Of a stretch of DNA of 64,000 nt, positions 47,758 through 58,060 are shown piece by piece. This stretch comes from Kovacikia minuta CCNUW1 (lineage in GTDB: Bacteria; Cyanobacteriota; Cyanobacteriia; Leptolyngbyales; Leptolyngbyaceae). Positions within the stretch are counted from its first letter, which is position 1. Each line of letters begins with the position of its first letter. Made by a program: the position numbers and the translations under genes. The notes under the pieces are model-generated. The model was not told where the DNA came from. It saw only the letters and a list, made by a program, of their open reading frames with translations, and did no database searches. The stretch lies in NCBI RefSeq assembly GCF_020091585.1, contig NZ_CP083582.1, positions 3,968,001-4,032,000 on the forward strand, given 5' to 3'.

Positions 47758-47980
47758 TAGGGTGGGCGCTGCCCACAACATATTCCTCCATATCCATACC
47801 CTCAAACATCAAGAAGCACGATCTCTTGCCGTCGTATTTGCAACCGCAGGTGCAATCGTTCCTCGCCGTAGTTTGGGTTATATCTTCTACAATTGGTTCA
47901 ATTGGTTCAACTGGATCGCTGTTGAAATAGTAGATAAAGATGTTGGTGTCGAGTAGATAACGGCTATCGGTTCCATTCAT
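47681..47980 (-). pseudogene. Truncated VapC-type PIN domain
   Basis: The first 21 residues are a clear PIN start (SRYLLDTNIFIYYFNSD), but the rest (Cys-rich, with CTCGCKYDGK) does not match VapC, and none of the later acidic residues appears. The frame runs into the 3' end of the TIR-GUN4 gene on the other strand. A small AACCAATTG-type tandem repeat marks the point where homology stops, near 47895. Start overlaps the end of the antitoxin gene, as in intact pairs. Confidence 0.65.
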
Positions 47981-48191
47981 CTCTCAACTGCCGTTGAAAC
48001 TGGAGTGGATCAATTCGTCGGGGTAAAAAGCCAAATAGATTGCTTGATGGAGGTGCTGTTTTAAGAGCAGTCTGCGGCATCGGTTGCACAACAATGACCA
48101 TCTCAATTAAACCCGGTTGAATGACATCAGGCAAAGTGATTTCTACCTTGCGATCGCCCTTAACCTCAATTACCTGACGAATAGTTTCCAT
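47964..48191 (-). CDS. VapB-like antitoxin of the broken pair
   Basis: The 75-residue protein begins METIRQVIEVKGDRKVEITLPD and ends with PLQFQRQLRDEWNR. This is the pattern of small antitoxin genes placed before PIN toxins in cyanobacteria (a beta-rich front and a C-terminal helix that binds the toxin). It overlaps the truncated toxin frame by 17 bases. Retained without a working toxin, it could act as an anti-addiction orphan. Confidence 0.65.
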   Translation of the reverse strand: METIRQVIEVKGDRKVEITLPDVIQPGLIEMVIVVQPMPQTALKTAPPSSNLFGFLPRRIDPLQFQRQLRDEWNR

Positions 48192-48312
48192 TATTAGCTA
48201 CAAAAACGTTCTTCTATCAGGATAGATTAGGAGCAGAATGTTGACATATACTACTCCCATCGTAGGGGAATAGATTTTTCGTTGGAAATTACCTGAGGCA
48301 AGAGCTTCGCGG

Positions 48313-48891
48313 CTAACCGGATGCAAAACTGAGCCAACTGAATAGTTCTGCGATCGTCAGTTGCCAATCGCCTAAACTGGCTAGAACAGTGAGTTGATCG
48401 GTATCTTCATCCCGTGCTACAGGTTGTTGATTGGGTTGAAAGATGATCACCGTTCGTTCTTCTGGATCAATTAGCCAACCCAGCTGAGTGCCATGATTCA
48501 GACAGAACAGAATGTTGTTAATCACCCGTGTGGGGCGTTGATCCGGCGAGAGGATTTCGATCGTCCAATCCGGGTAAATCAAAAACTGATTTTCAACTTC
48601 TCCCGCCTGATTTAGGGGAATTCGTCCCCATTCAAACACGGTGATGTCAGGTACCAGCGATCGTCCCCCAAACGTACAGCGGAGTTCGGTAAAGGCGCAG
48701 CCCAGCCGTGGTGGTTCCAGAATTCGATTAATCTCGCTGGGGAATCGAGTTTGTAGACGGCTGTGTTTTCCTTGGGGCATGGGCTTCTGATAAACGCGAC
48801 CGTCAATGTATTCACTGGCGGGTTTCGTTTCCGGTTGCCTGAGAAACTCTTCCAGAGAAAGGGTTGGGGATGAAGGTAATCGGGTCGTCAT
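48313..48891 (-). CDS. Uma2-family (DUF820) putative nuclease
   Basis: The 192-residue protein shows LSLEEFLRQPETKPASEYIDG, CTFGGRSLVPDITVFEWGRIP, IYPDWTIEILSPDQRPTRVI and GTQLGWLIDPEERTVIIFQP. PDWTIEILS is the PD-(D/E)XK-type acidic motif. It is the third copy of the family in the window and closest in pattern to the copy at 10.5 kb. Confidence 0.9.
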   Translation of the reverse strand: MTTRLPSSPTLSLEEFLRQPETKPASEYIDGRVYQKPMPQGKHSRLQTRFPSEINRILEPPRLGCAFTELRCTFGGRSLVPDITVFEWGRIPLNQAGEVENQFLIYPDWTIEILSPDQRPTRVINNILFCLNHGTQLGWLIDPEERTVIIFQPNQQPVARDEDTDQLTVLASLGDWQLTIAELFSWLSFASG

Positions 48892-48979
48892 TCTTTATTC
48901 CTCCTACAGTCATGTTAAGGCAGAAAAGGTTTGATGCTTTTCTACCTTCTGCCCTCTGCCTTCTGCCCTTTGCCTGCTC

Positions 48980-51249
48980 TTAACGTTTCTTGCCAAACTT
49001 AGATTTCAAATCTTCCAGGGTAGCGGGTTTCGATTGGGATTGGGTTTCTTTGGGTTTACGATTGGGTGCTCCGGGTGTCTCAGCCGCGCGTGGATCAGTG
49101 GTGCGCATGGAGAGGCTGATGCGTTTCAGTTTTTCATTCACTTCCATCACGCGCACTTTCACGACCTGCCCCACCTTCACAATTTGTTTGGGGTCACTGA
49201 CAAAGCGATCGGCAAGTTGGGAAATATGCACCAGTCCATCCTGATGCACACCGATATCAACGAATGCGCCAAAGTTGGCAACATTGGTAACAATGCCCTC
49301 CAACTCCATCCCTACCTTCAAATCAGAGATTTCTTTTACCCCTTCCTTGAAGGTGGCGTATTTAAACTCGGCGCGGGGGTCGCGACCGGGTTTTTCTAAC
49401 TCTGCCAGAATATCGCGGAGAGTCGGTTCACCCACCGCATCAGTGACGTATTTCTTTAATCCTGTCGATTTGAGTTGCGCAGCAATCTGGGTGATCTGAG
49501 TGAGGGGAAGTTTCAAATCGGCAGCGATCGTTTCCACCACTTTGTAACTTTCTGGATGGACGGCTGTGTTATCTAACGGATTGTCGCCATTGCGAATGCG
49601 CAAAAATCCCGCTGCCTGTTCAAACGCTTTGGGTCCCAGTTTTGGCACTTTCAGAAGGTGACGGCGATCGCGAAATGCCCCATTTTGATTGCGATAGGAC
49701 ACGATGTTGTTGGCAATGGTGGGCGTAATCCCAGAAACGAACGTCAGCAGTTCCTTGGATGCGGTGTTGAGATCGACACCAACATAATTCACGCAGCTTT
49801 CAACGGTTTCATCCAGTTTCCTTTTTCAGCAATTTTTGATCCACATCATGCTGGTACTGCCCAACGCCGATGGATTTCGGATCGATCTTGACCAGTTCTG
49901 CCAGCGGATCTTGCAGGCGGCGACCAATGCTAATCGCCCCCCGCACCGTCACATCCTTGTCGGGAAATTCGGCGATCGCCACCGCACTGGCAGAGTAGAT
50001 AGAAGCTCCCGACTCATTCACGATCACCTTAACGGGCTTTCGCTCCAGGGTTGTTAGCACTTCACCAACAAACTCATCCGTTTCCCGTCCGGCGGTGCCA
50101 TTGCCGATCGCAATCAGTTCAATCTGATGTTTCTGAATCATCTGGATTAGAGTTTGAGCCGCCTGCACCCGCTGGTTAGCAGCCTGGTGGGGAAAGATGG
50201 TCTGGTATTCCAGAAATTGACCCGTTTGATCCAACGCGGTGACTTTGCAACCGGTACGAAAACCAGGGTCGATCGCCAGAGTTGGTTTCATCCCGGCAGG
50301 TGCCGCCAGCAATAATTCCCGCAGGTTCGCCTCAAAGGTTTTGATCGATTCAAAATCAGCTTCCTGTTTCTTTGCCGCCCGCACTTCAGTGGTGAGGGAG
50401 GTTTTCATCAGGCGGTTAAAGGCATCCTTCAACACTCTCGCGGTAAAATTCGCGAATTGGTTTCTGTTTGGTGCGAATCTCCTGGGATTCCAGATAACCT
50501 AAGACGGCATCCTGATCAAATTCCAGTTCCACAGTCAAAATTTCTTCCGATTCCCCCCGGTAGAGTGCCAGCAGGTTGTGGGGGGCGATCGTCTTCACCT
50601 TTGCCTGGTAGTTCCGATACATTTCGAACTTGGTCGAGCCTTCGGGATGGTCGCCCTTGATGCGGGAGGACAAAACGCCAGAGTCCATCAGGTAATCGCG
50701 CAGGTAGGCGCGTAGCTGTGCCTTTTCTGCCACTTCCTCCGCCAGGATATCAGCCGCTCCCTTGAGGGCGTCTTCAGCGGTGGCAACCCCTTTCTCGGCT
50801 GAAACGTACTTCATCGCCTCTTCCTCCAGGGATTTGGGGGCAGCCGTCGGGGTATTTAAGGCTTTGATTAAGTCTGCCAGGGGTTGTAAACCTTTTTCAC
50901 GGGCGATCGTGGCACGGGTACGCCGTTTGGGGCGGTAGGGCAGATAAAGATCTTCCAATTCGTTCTTTTGCAAGCAGGCTTCGATCTGGGCTTGCAATTC
51001 GGGGGTGAGTTTGTCTTGTTGGGCGATCGCCTGCAAAATTGCCTGTTTCCGTTCCTCCAGTTCGGTCAGATAAGCATAACGGTCAAACAAGTCCCGCAAC
51101 TGGGTTTCGGTCATCTCACCCGTGCGCTCCTTGCGATAACGGGCAATGAAGGGTACCGTTGCTCCTTCCGCCAGTAGTTCCAGCGCATTGCTGACCTGAA
51201 AAGGTTTGAGCGAAAGCTCGGTTGCCAGAAGTTGAGGAATGTTTAGCAT
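48980..51249 (-). CDS. tex: Tex-family RNA-binding protein (two frameshifts, near 50435 and 49823)
   Basis: Conserved Tex sequence runs through three frames. N-terminal helical domain with [15 protein letters not shown]. YqgF/RNase H-like core with [17 protein letters not shown] and [15 protein letters not shown]. Helix-hairpin-helix region ([14 protein letters not shown] and [15 protein letters not shown]). C-terminal S1 domain ([20 protein letters not shown]). Removing an extra A near 50435 and an extra G near 49823 gives a continuous product of about 755 residues, the normal length. Tex is a transcription-related nucleic acid-binding protein, homologous to eukaryotic Spt6. Confidence 0.92.
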
Positions 51250-51305
51250 CGCGATCGAGATTCAGAAGACCTTTTCTAGAATAGTGCGATCTGGGCTGAT
51301 CTTGA

Positions 51306-51442
51306 TGGTGAAGGATGAGGGATGAGTTTTAGTTTTTGAATTTTGAATTGAAGGTTCTCCGCATCCCCGCGTCCCTGCGTCTCCCTCTCTACTTTCTGCC
51401 CTCTGCCTTCACTTCGTCCTTTATCATTTATCCTTTCCTGCC
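51306..51442. repeat. Intergenic STRR-type repeats upstream of the sensor kinase
   Basis: ATTTTGA-type, CGTCCCTG-type, TTCTGCCC-type and TTTATCA/TTTATCC 7-base words in short runs, part of the dispersed repeat set. Confidence 0.7.
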
Positions 51443-51522
51443 CTCCTACCTGATGAGTTAGCTCTGTGGAGAAGCTGGGAACCCTATAGAAACTGAAATT
51501 GATGTAAATTCCCCTGTCCATA

Positions 51523-53713
51523 ATGAAACTCCAGCAGATCTTTAGAGGTAAGGCGTTTCCATTACAGATTGTCCTCATTGTTCCCTTCGTACTCCAGATT
51601 TTTGGAGCCGTGGCGCTTGTTGGTTATTTATCATTCGAAAATGGACAGAGAGCCGTCAATAATCTGGCAGAACAGCTTATTGATCGCACCAGTGATGTGA
51701 TCAACGAACATCTGAACTCCTATCTTTCCGTACCTCAAAGACTGAACCAGATCAATGCAAGTGCCATCCGCAGAGGAATATTGGATGTGCGTAACAGCGA
51801 AGTGTTGGGTAAGTATTTCTGGGATCAGATGCAGGCGCATGATCTGACCTTCGTTGGAATTGGATTAACCACAGGGGAAGGGATTGGGGCAATTCGCTAC
51901 GATGGCAAAACCGTTACGATCGATCGATTGGAAATCTGAGCGCCCCAATAGCGCCCGCACGTTTGCAACGAATGGTGCGGTCGATCGAATAAAAATAGTC
52001 GGAACCTACAACTACAATCACTTTACAGAAAGTTGGTACACTGCCCCCCTTAAAGGGGAAAAACCGACCTGGGCGAAAATTTATGTTTGGAATTCTCCCT
52101 TTGGTCCCTATTTATCTGCTTCTGCTGGACGCCCAATTTATGATGCCCAAAATCGCCTATTAGGTGTGGCTGATGCAGACATTCACCTGCTGAAACTGAG
52201 TGACTTTCTCCGCGGTTTGGATATCAGTCGATCTGGGCAGGTGTTTATTGTAGAGCGGGATGGTCACTTGATCGCGAACACAGGTGCAGAAAAGCCTTAT
52301 ACCCTTATCAATAAGGAAATTCAACGATTGCAGGCGATCAATAGCCCCAACCCAATCATCCAATCTATCGCCAAGTACATTCAAGCTTCCAATGGGTTTC
52401 AAACCATCACTCAAGATACTCATTTTCAGCTTGAGATTCAGGGGGAACGGTATTTTGTGAATGTTACTCCCTGGCAGGATCAGTATGGATTAAATTGGCT
52501 CATGGTATCAGGTGTGCCAGAAACCGCATTTATGGCGCAAATTAATGCCAATACGCGTACCACGATCGCCCTTTGCTTAAGTGCATTAGCTGTCGCCTCA
52601 GTGCTGGGTGTATTTACCTCTCGCTGGATTACACGTCCAATTCTTCGCCTCATTCAAGCCAGTAAGGCAATGGCATCGGGCAATCTCAACCAATCTGTAG
52701 AAACAAGTAATATTCGAGAACTCAATATCCTCTCCAATTCCTTTAATCACATGTCAGGACGATTAAACGAGCTGTTTACTGCATTAGAACACAGCAAAGA
52801 GGAATTAGAAAATCGGGTTGAAGCACGTACAGCCGAACTCAAAACAACCTTAAAGGAATTGCAGCGCACCCAATCCCAGGTGATTCAAAGCGAAAAAATG
52901 TCGAGTTTGGGGCAGTTGGTAGCTGGCGTTGCCCATGAAATCAATAATCCAGTCAACTTCATTCACGGCAACCTGAATCATGTGCAGGAATGCACGGAAG
53001 ATTTATTAGGATTCGTGCAGTTATATCAACAACAGGTTCCCCATCCTCCCGCTGAAATTCAAGTGGCTGCTGAAGACATCGACCTGGAATTTTTGCAGGA
53101 CGATCTTCCTAAAATGCTGGCCTCGATGAAACTTGGCACTGATCGAATTCGTCAGATTGTGCTGTCGCTGCGTAACTTTTCCCGTATGGATGAGGCTGAA
53201 TACAAAGCGGTAGATATTCACGAAGGCATCGACAGCACCTTGCTAATTTTGCAACATCGCCTGAAAGCCAAGCCGGAACAACCCGAAATTGAGGTGGTTA
53301 GAGACTACGACAGGTTGCCACTTGTGGAATGCTATGCCGGACAACTGAACCAGGTGTTTATGAACATTTTGGTGAATTCGATTGATGCGATCGAAGAGAA
53401 TAACGCGAAGCACACTTATCAGGTGCTTAAGGACAATCCAGGTCGGATCACCATTCGCACAGCGGTGATTGATGCAATGTGGGTAGAAGTGACGATCGCT
53501 GATAACGGAGGAGGTATTCCTGAGGAGATCCAGCAACAGATATTTGATCCCTTCTTTACTACCAAACCGCTTGGCAAGGGTACCGGAATGGGGATGTCGA
53601 TCAGCTACCAAATCGTTACCGAGAAACATAGTGGCAAGCTGGAGTGTGTCTCAACCCTGGGAGAAGGAACTGAGTTTCGGATTCGAATTCCCCTACGACA
53701 GCAAGTGATGTAG
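51523..53713 (+). CDS. Membrane histidine kinase with Cache-type sensor and HAMP (frameshift near 51930)
   Basis: The repaired product is about 729 residues. A transmembrane helix lies near residues 18-40, followed by a large extracytoplasmic sensor of dCache type (about 45-345), a second helix (near 350-370), HAMP ([20 protein letters not shown]), a coiled coil, and the transmitter. The transmitter has [50 protein letters not shown] and [15 protein letters not shown]. No receiver is attached. An extra A in a GGAAATC run near 51930 causes an early stop; removal gives [14 protein letters not shown]. Small ligands bind such sensors; the ligand is unknown. Confidence 0.9.
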
Positions 53714-53717
53714 AAGG

Positions 53718-53752
53718 GGGTAGGTGGCAGGTGGCAGGTGGCAGGTGGCAGG
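53718..53752. repeat. Heptanucleotide GCAGGTG repeat
   Basis: Four copies of GGTGGCA (7-base period) lie between the convergent kinase and transporter genes. Confidence 0.85.
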
Positions 53753-53761
53753 GAAGAAATG

Positions 53762-55003
53762 TTAATCAAGCAATCTTGTGCCTGCCAGATCTAACTGTTG
53801 AGTGGTGCCATTTTCCCAACGGCTTAATATGATGGCGTTGGTAATGTTTCCAGTGATATTCAGGATGGTTTTAAAGCCATCAATTAAGCGATCGACCCCA
53901 GCAACGATCGCGACTCCTTCCAGGGGCAACCCGGCGGCAGCCAGAACCGTGGTCATCATGATGATGCCCGAACCGGGGACGCCAGCGGTACTAAAGGACA
54001 CCAGAAAGGTGCTGAGGGCAATCGCCAGCAGTAAATCTGAGGTAACTGGGATGTGGTAAATCTGGGCAATGAACAGGGCATTAAAGCCTTGAAAGATGGC
54101 TGAACCATCCCGTTTGAGCGCAGTTCCCAGGGGAAGTGCAAAACTGGCGATCGCCTCATCCATGCCATAGCTTTCTTCCGCATTTTGGAGGGCGATCGGC
54201 AGCACCGCATTGGTACTGGCGGTGCCAAAACCGAGCGAAAAGGTGGGAAAGAAACTCTGGAAAAATTTAACCGGTTTGGCGCTCAATGCCCACAGGATCA
54301 GGACATACAGCGCCATCATCAAGGAAAATGCCAGGAATAGTCCCAGAATATAAAGTAACAACCGACCAATGACACCAAATCCCTGGGTTGCGATAACCGA
54401 GCTGATCAGGGCAAAAACACCAACTGGAGCGGTATACAGAATAATGGATAAAACCTTTTCAAAAATGGCGTAGATGCTTTCAATCAATGCGATAAAACTG
54501 GCTGCCTTTTCGCCTGCGAGTTGAATTCCAACGCCAATCAGGGCGGCTGAGAAAATGGTTTGCAGCAGGTTGCCCGTACTTAACGCCTGTAAGGGATTTA
54601 CTGGAATCAGGCTGATCAGCCAATCGATCAGGGATGGACGCTCTTGCACACTGGCAACGACGCCAACCGATAAACCAGACATGCCACTGCCAGGTTGCAG
54701 GAAAGTTGCGATCGCCAACCCCAAACAAACAGCGATTCCACTGGTGACCACATAGGTTGCCATCAGTTTAAGAATGTATCGTCCCACCTGGGATGCATCT
54801 CGCACCCGTGTTAAGCCCAAAATCAGGGACGAAAACACGATCGGAACCACAACAAACTGAATCAGGCGCAGAAACGCCTGTCCCAGTGGAGTTAGGAGAT
54901 AGTGATCTAACGGTGCGATCGCCACAGGTGCGAACCCATTCAGCAAAGCACCAAAAACAATCCCCACTCCCAGGGAAGCGAGGATTAGCGCAGATAAGTT
55001 CAT
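53762..55003 (-). CDS. Dicarboxylate/amino acid:cation symporter (GltP/DctA type)
   Basis: The 413-residue membrane protein has eight or more hydrophobic helices and the family motifs: VPIVFSSLILGLTRV near the N-terminus, a serine-rich hairpin equivalent in FGTASTNAVLPIALQNAE, FALPLGTALKRDGSAIFQG, and MMTTVLAAAGLPLEG followed by VDRLIDGFKTILNITGN in the last helices. Members take up glutamate or C4-dicarboxylates with Na+ or H+. The substrate cannot be told from the sequence. It is convergent with the sensor kinase. Confidence 0.92.
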   Translation of the reverse strand: MNLSALILASLGVGIVFGALLNGFAPVAIAPLDHYLLTPLGQAFLRLIQFVVVPIVFSSLILGLTRVRDASQVGRYILKLMATYVVTSGIAVCLGLAIATFLQPGSGMSGLSVGVVASVQERPSLIDWLISLIPVNPLQALSTGNLLQTIFSAALIGVGIQLAGEKAASFIALIESIYAIFEKVLSIILYTAPVGVFALISSVIATQGFGVIGRLLLYILGLFLAFSLMMALYVLILWALSAKPVKFFQSFFPTFSLGFGTASTNAVLPIALQNAEESYGMDEAIASFALPLGTALKRDGSAIFQGFNALFIAQIYHIPVTSDLLLAIALSTFLVSFSTAGVPGSGIIMMTTVLAAAGLPLEGVAIVAGVDRLIDGFKTILNITGNITNAIILSRWENGTTQQLDLAGTRLLD

Positions 55004-55091
55004 AAAATAATTCGCCTACCCATCTTACCCAAGTTGCATTGGGTTCAATGTAGCATTGCTCAAGAGCAGGTCGATCGTAAATTCATGGGTA

Positions 55092-55147
55092 TAGCAGGTG
55101 TCAGGTGTCAGGTGTTAGGTGTCAGGTGTCAGGTGTCAGGTGTCAGG
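55092..55147. repeat. Heptanucleotide CAGGTGT repeat
   Basis: About seven near-perfect copies of CAGGTGT in tandem, followed by CTCCTGACTCCTGG-type words. Confidence 0.9.
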
Positions 55148-55319
55148 AGGGGACAGCCATTCTGGATTCTGGCTCCTGACTCCTGGATTTTATTTTCGAG
55201 TCAGCCTCCCCTGACCTCCCCTCACCCCAGGCATGAAAATCTTCACCCCACTCCCCACTCCCCACTCCCTATTTTCTAATCAGAGATCAGAAGGGAGACT
55301 CACATCTTGCACCATTCTC

Positions 55320-55405
55320 AACAAGGGTAGAGAAACCGGGTTTCTTAACCAAATATCAGGGATTTCACGCATTGATTCTCGCAAGAAACCCGGTTTCTGA
55401 GACTG
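55320..55405. repeat. GAAACCCGGTTTC palindrome pair
   Basis: Two copies (near 55331 and 55385) of the AGAAACCCGGTTTCT palindrome also seen at 32.6-32.75 kb. Confidence 0.8.
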
Positions 55406-55476
55406 CTGAAAGATCTCAGGAGAAATAGCTGTTTCCTTTTGCCTTCTGCCCTAATTTAATGATCCTATACCTTACA

Positions 55477-56626
55477 TCACTCTGCCCTGGAACTAGCTTC
55501 CAACTGACTAAAAAACGAATAATCCGTGTAGCCCTTTTCAAAGCCGCAGTTCTCGGTGGAATCATCACAGGGAGCCGCATAAAACGTAGAAGAATCGGGT
55601 TGATTCAGGGGGGCGTTGAACCGGAAGCGATCGGGTAAATCTGGATTTGCCACAAATAAATTACCAAAAGAAACCAGATCGGCATTGTTCTCTGCCAGGG
55701 CGGCAGTTGCCGTTTCTTTTGTATAGCCACCATTGACGATCAGCGTTCCTTTGTAGATGGGACGGAAAAGGCTGGTGGGAATTTTGTGCCCCCCGTGACG
55801 CAAATCCGCTTCACTGGTTTCCATCAGGTGGACATAGGCGAGGTCAAAGGAATTGAGCGCTTCGATCGCGTAACTGAAGGTTTCAACAGGGTTGGAATCT
55901 GCCATCCCGTTGTAAGTATTGCTGGGAGAAAGTTTGATGCCGACCCGTTGAGCGCCCCACACCTGGGTAACCGCTTCTACGACCTCTAGCAGAAACCGGG
56001 TGCGGTTCTCTAACGAACCCCCGTGGCGATCGGTTCTCTGGTTCGCGTTATCCTGCAAAAACTGGTCAATAATATAGCCAAAAGCCCCGTGAATTTCTAC
56101 CCCGTCAAACCCTGCTAACAAAGCATTTTCTGCCCCTTGCCGAAACTGATGGACAATTTCAATAATTTCAGCAATCTCTAAGGCTCTCGGTGTTACGTAG
56201 GGCTGCATGCCTTGGGGGGTAAAGGTTTGTCCTTGAGCCGCGATCGCGCTCGGTCCTACCGGGGTTGCTGCCTCTGGATGCCAGAGGGGATGGGCAACTC
56301 GTCCAGCATGCCAGAGTTGTAAAAAAATTCGTCCACCCTGCTGATGAACCGCATCGGTAACAAGCTTCCACCCGGTTGTTTGCTCGGAGGTAAAAATGCC
56401 CGGTGTGTTGGGGTAGGCAGTGCTGAGCGATGATACTTGCGTCGCTTCAGTGATCATCAAGCCGGCGGATGCCCGCTGAGCATAGTAGGTGGCATTCAGT
56501 GCGGTCGGTATTTTTTTCTGCCCCCCACCGGCACGGCTGCGGGTCATTGGGGCCATCACCACTCGGTTGGGGCAGCATCAGAGAGCCTAACTCAAACGGG
56601 GTGAACAGATCGATCGTTTCGGTCAT
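55477..56626 (-). CDS. Old yellow enzyme-type alkene reductase (frameshift near 56572)
   Basis: The repaired product is about 382 residues. It is an FMN-dependent TIM barrel of the NemA/OYE family that reduces activated C=C bonds with NAD(P)H. Seen: LFTPFELGSLMLPNRVVMAPMTRSRA after repair, LQLWHAGRVAHP, FDGVEIHGAFGYIIDQFLQD, TDRHGGSLENRTRFLLEVV, and VNGGYTKETA with DLVSFGNLFVANPDLP. One C too many in a CCCC run near 56572 splits the N-terminus off. The ATG at 56626 has an AGGAG site 8 bases upstream. It follows the isochorismatase-like gene on the same strand by 129 bases. Confidence 0.9.
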
Positions 56627-56755
56627 TCTGAGTAACTCCTGATAGTGCTTCTGACAATGCTTTACAGCAGTTTTCAAATCCTCAACCACAGTTGGGGGGA
56701 TTGGGGTGTGGTGAACGCAAATAAAAATAGCTGTATGTTGCCTGCGCTACCGTAG

Positions 56756-57352
56756 CTATGCGTTGATCAGTTGGGCGAGAATTTCCTCGTACATGATTGT
56801 TTGAATGGTTTTCCCAAAATCATGAGACCATGAAACCGCTAATTCTGCCATGACCTGATTGGTTGAAGTGAGGGTGACCCCATGCTTTTCCATTCTGCGT
56901 AACGCCGTTTCATCTGCCAGGGTTGTAGGGGAGCCACCCGCATCCACCACCACTTGCACCTCGTAGCCATCTTCGACGGCACTGATTGCCGGATAGACAA
57001 TACAAACGTCATTGGTTAATCCTGCCATAATCAGCTTTTTCCTGCCTGTCGCCTCGACTGCTTTTTTGTATTCTTCGTACTCCCAGCAATCGACCACACC
57101 AGGGCGTTTTACCCGCTCTGCGTAAGCTTCTGGGGCGATCGCTTGCAAATCATCCAGCAGCAACCCTTGAAATTCTGTTTCCATACTGCTGGTTAAAACC
57201 AACGGCATACTGGTCTCTTTCGCCGTCCGCGCCAGCGCCCGAGTATTTTGGATAATCACTTCTCGCGGTAGGTTTCGAGCCAGCTTAATTGTGCCTTGCT
57301 GATGATCAATCAACAGTATGGCGGCGTTGTGCACCGAAAATTTTTCCCTCAT
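56756..57352 (-). CDS. Isochorismatase-family hydrolase
   Basis: The 198-residue protein has the cysteine hydrolase layout: Asp in AILLIDHQQGTIKL, Lys region RVKRPGVVDCWEYEE, and the nucleophile Cys in LIMAGLTNDVCIVYPAI. Related proteins (YcaC type) hydrolyse amides or are of unknown substrate; true isochorismate hydrolysis is not implied. It shares a 90-base divergent promoter region with the HxlR regulator gene, so regulation by that protein is likely. Confidence 0.9.
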   Translation of the reverse strand: MREKFSVHNAAILLIDHQQGTIKLARNLPREVIIQNTRALARTAKETSMPLVLTSSMETEFQGLLLDDLQAIAPEAYAERVKRPGVVDCWEYEEYKKAVEATGRKKLIMAGLTNDVCIVYPAISAVEDGYEVQVVVDAGGSPTTLADETALRRMEKHGVTLTSTNQVMAELAVSWSHDFGKTIQTIMYEEILAQLINA

Positions 57353-57410
57353 ATTAGCTGCCTGAAATTACAGGTCGATTATGCTGTTTGTATCTTCAAC
57401 AGAGCAAGTA

Positions 57411-57426
57411 GGTACAGCAAAGTACC
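57411..57426. promoter_or_regulatory. Inverted repeat operator in the divergent promoter region
   Basis: GGTAC-N6-GTACC is a perfect dyad. It also fits the NtcA consensus GTA-N8-TAC (57412-57425). It lies 17 bases before the HxlR start codon and about 60 bases before the isochorismatase start. Either an HxlR autoregulatory operator or an NtcA site is possible. On the minus strand a TACAAA box follows about 19 bases later, slightly closer than the usual 22 of NtcA promoters. Confidence 0.6.
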
Positions 57427-57442
57427 ATACGCACAAAAATGT

Positions 57443-57811
57443 ATGCAAAGACAGCAACCTACCACCTTATTCGACTCCCATCCCTATTTACGACAAACCC
57501 TTGACCTCGTTGCCGATAAATGGGTGGTAGCAGCTCTATATATTCTTTCCCACGGAACAAAGCGCTATGGGGAATTGCAGCGGGAGATAGGTGACATTTC
57601 GCAACGGATGTTAACCCGTACTTTGCGTGACCTGGAACGGAACGGGCTGGTCGATCGCAAGGTATATCCTGTTGTGCCACCGATGGTTGAGTATTCGCTC
57701 ACACCCCTGGGGCAAACCTTAAACCAGGTCTTGAAATGTCTATGTGACTGGTCAACCGCCAACTTTGCAGCGGTTGAAGCTGCCAGAAGCCGCTACGACA
57801 AGATTGGGTAG
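57443..57811 (+). CDS. HxlR-family transcriptional regulator
   Basis: A compact winged helix-turn-helix protein of about 122 residues, with LDLVADKWVVAALYILSHG, the recognition region RYGELQREIGDISQRMLTRTL, and RDLERNGLVDRKVYPVVPP, the standard HxlR signature. HxlR proteins often sense aldehydes, quinones or redox state and control divergent oxidoreductase genes, which fits the OYE/isochorismatase pair. ATG at 57443 (MQRQQPTTLFDSHP) is chosen; the open frame extends to 57296 but would cross the operator. Confidence 0.92.
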   Translation: MQRQQPTTLFDSHPYLRQTLDLVADKWVVAALYILSHGTKRYGELQREIGDISQRMLTRTLRDLERNGLVDRKVYPVVPPMVEYSLTPLGQTLNQVLKCLCDWSTANFAAVEAARSRYDKIG

Positions 57812-58060
57812 AATCATCCAAAGCGGGCATGCCATTCAGGTCGATGAGTTATCGCCATCGTCATAAAAGTCAGGACATTGAATATCGTTGAAACCCCTGG
57901 TCGCTGGCTATTCCTTCCCTGACACCTGTCACCGGACATCTGTCACCTGCTATAACTGCATTTCTTGACAAGATTACTCTCTGTTAAATCTCGGCACTGA
58001 ATCCGGTAGGCATCCACGACTCTCGCCACAATAGGGGTAAGAACCCTATTTCCATTGGCG

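Noticed and set aside
55477-57352. True isochorismatase in siderophore or salicylate synthesis
   Set aside because: No isochorismate synthase or siderophore genes; the protein is closer to the YcaC-type general hydrolases.
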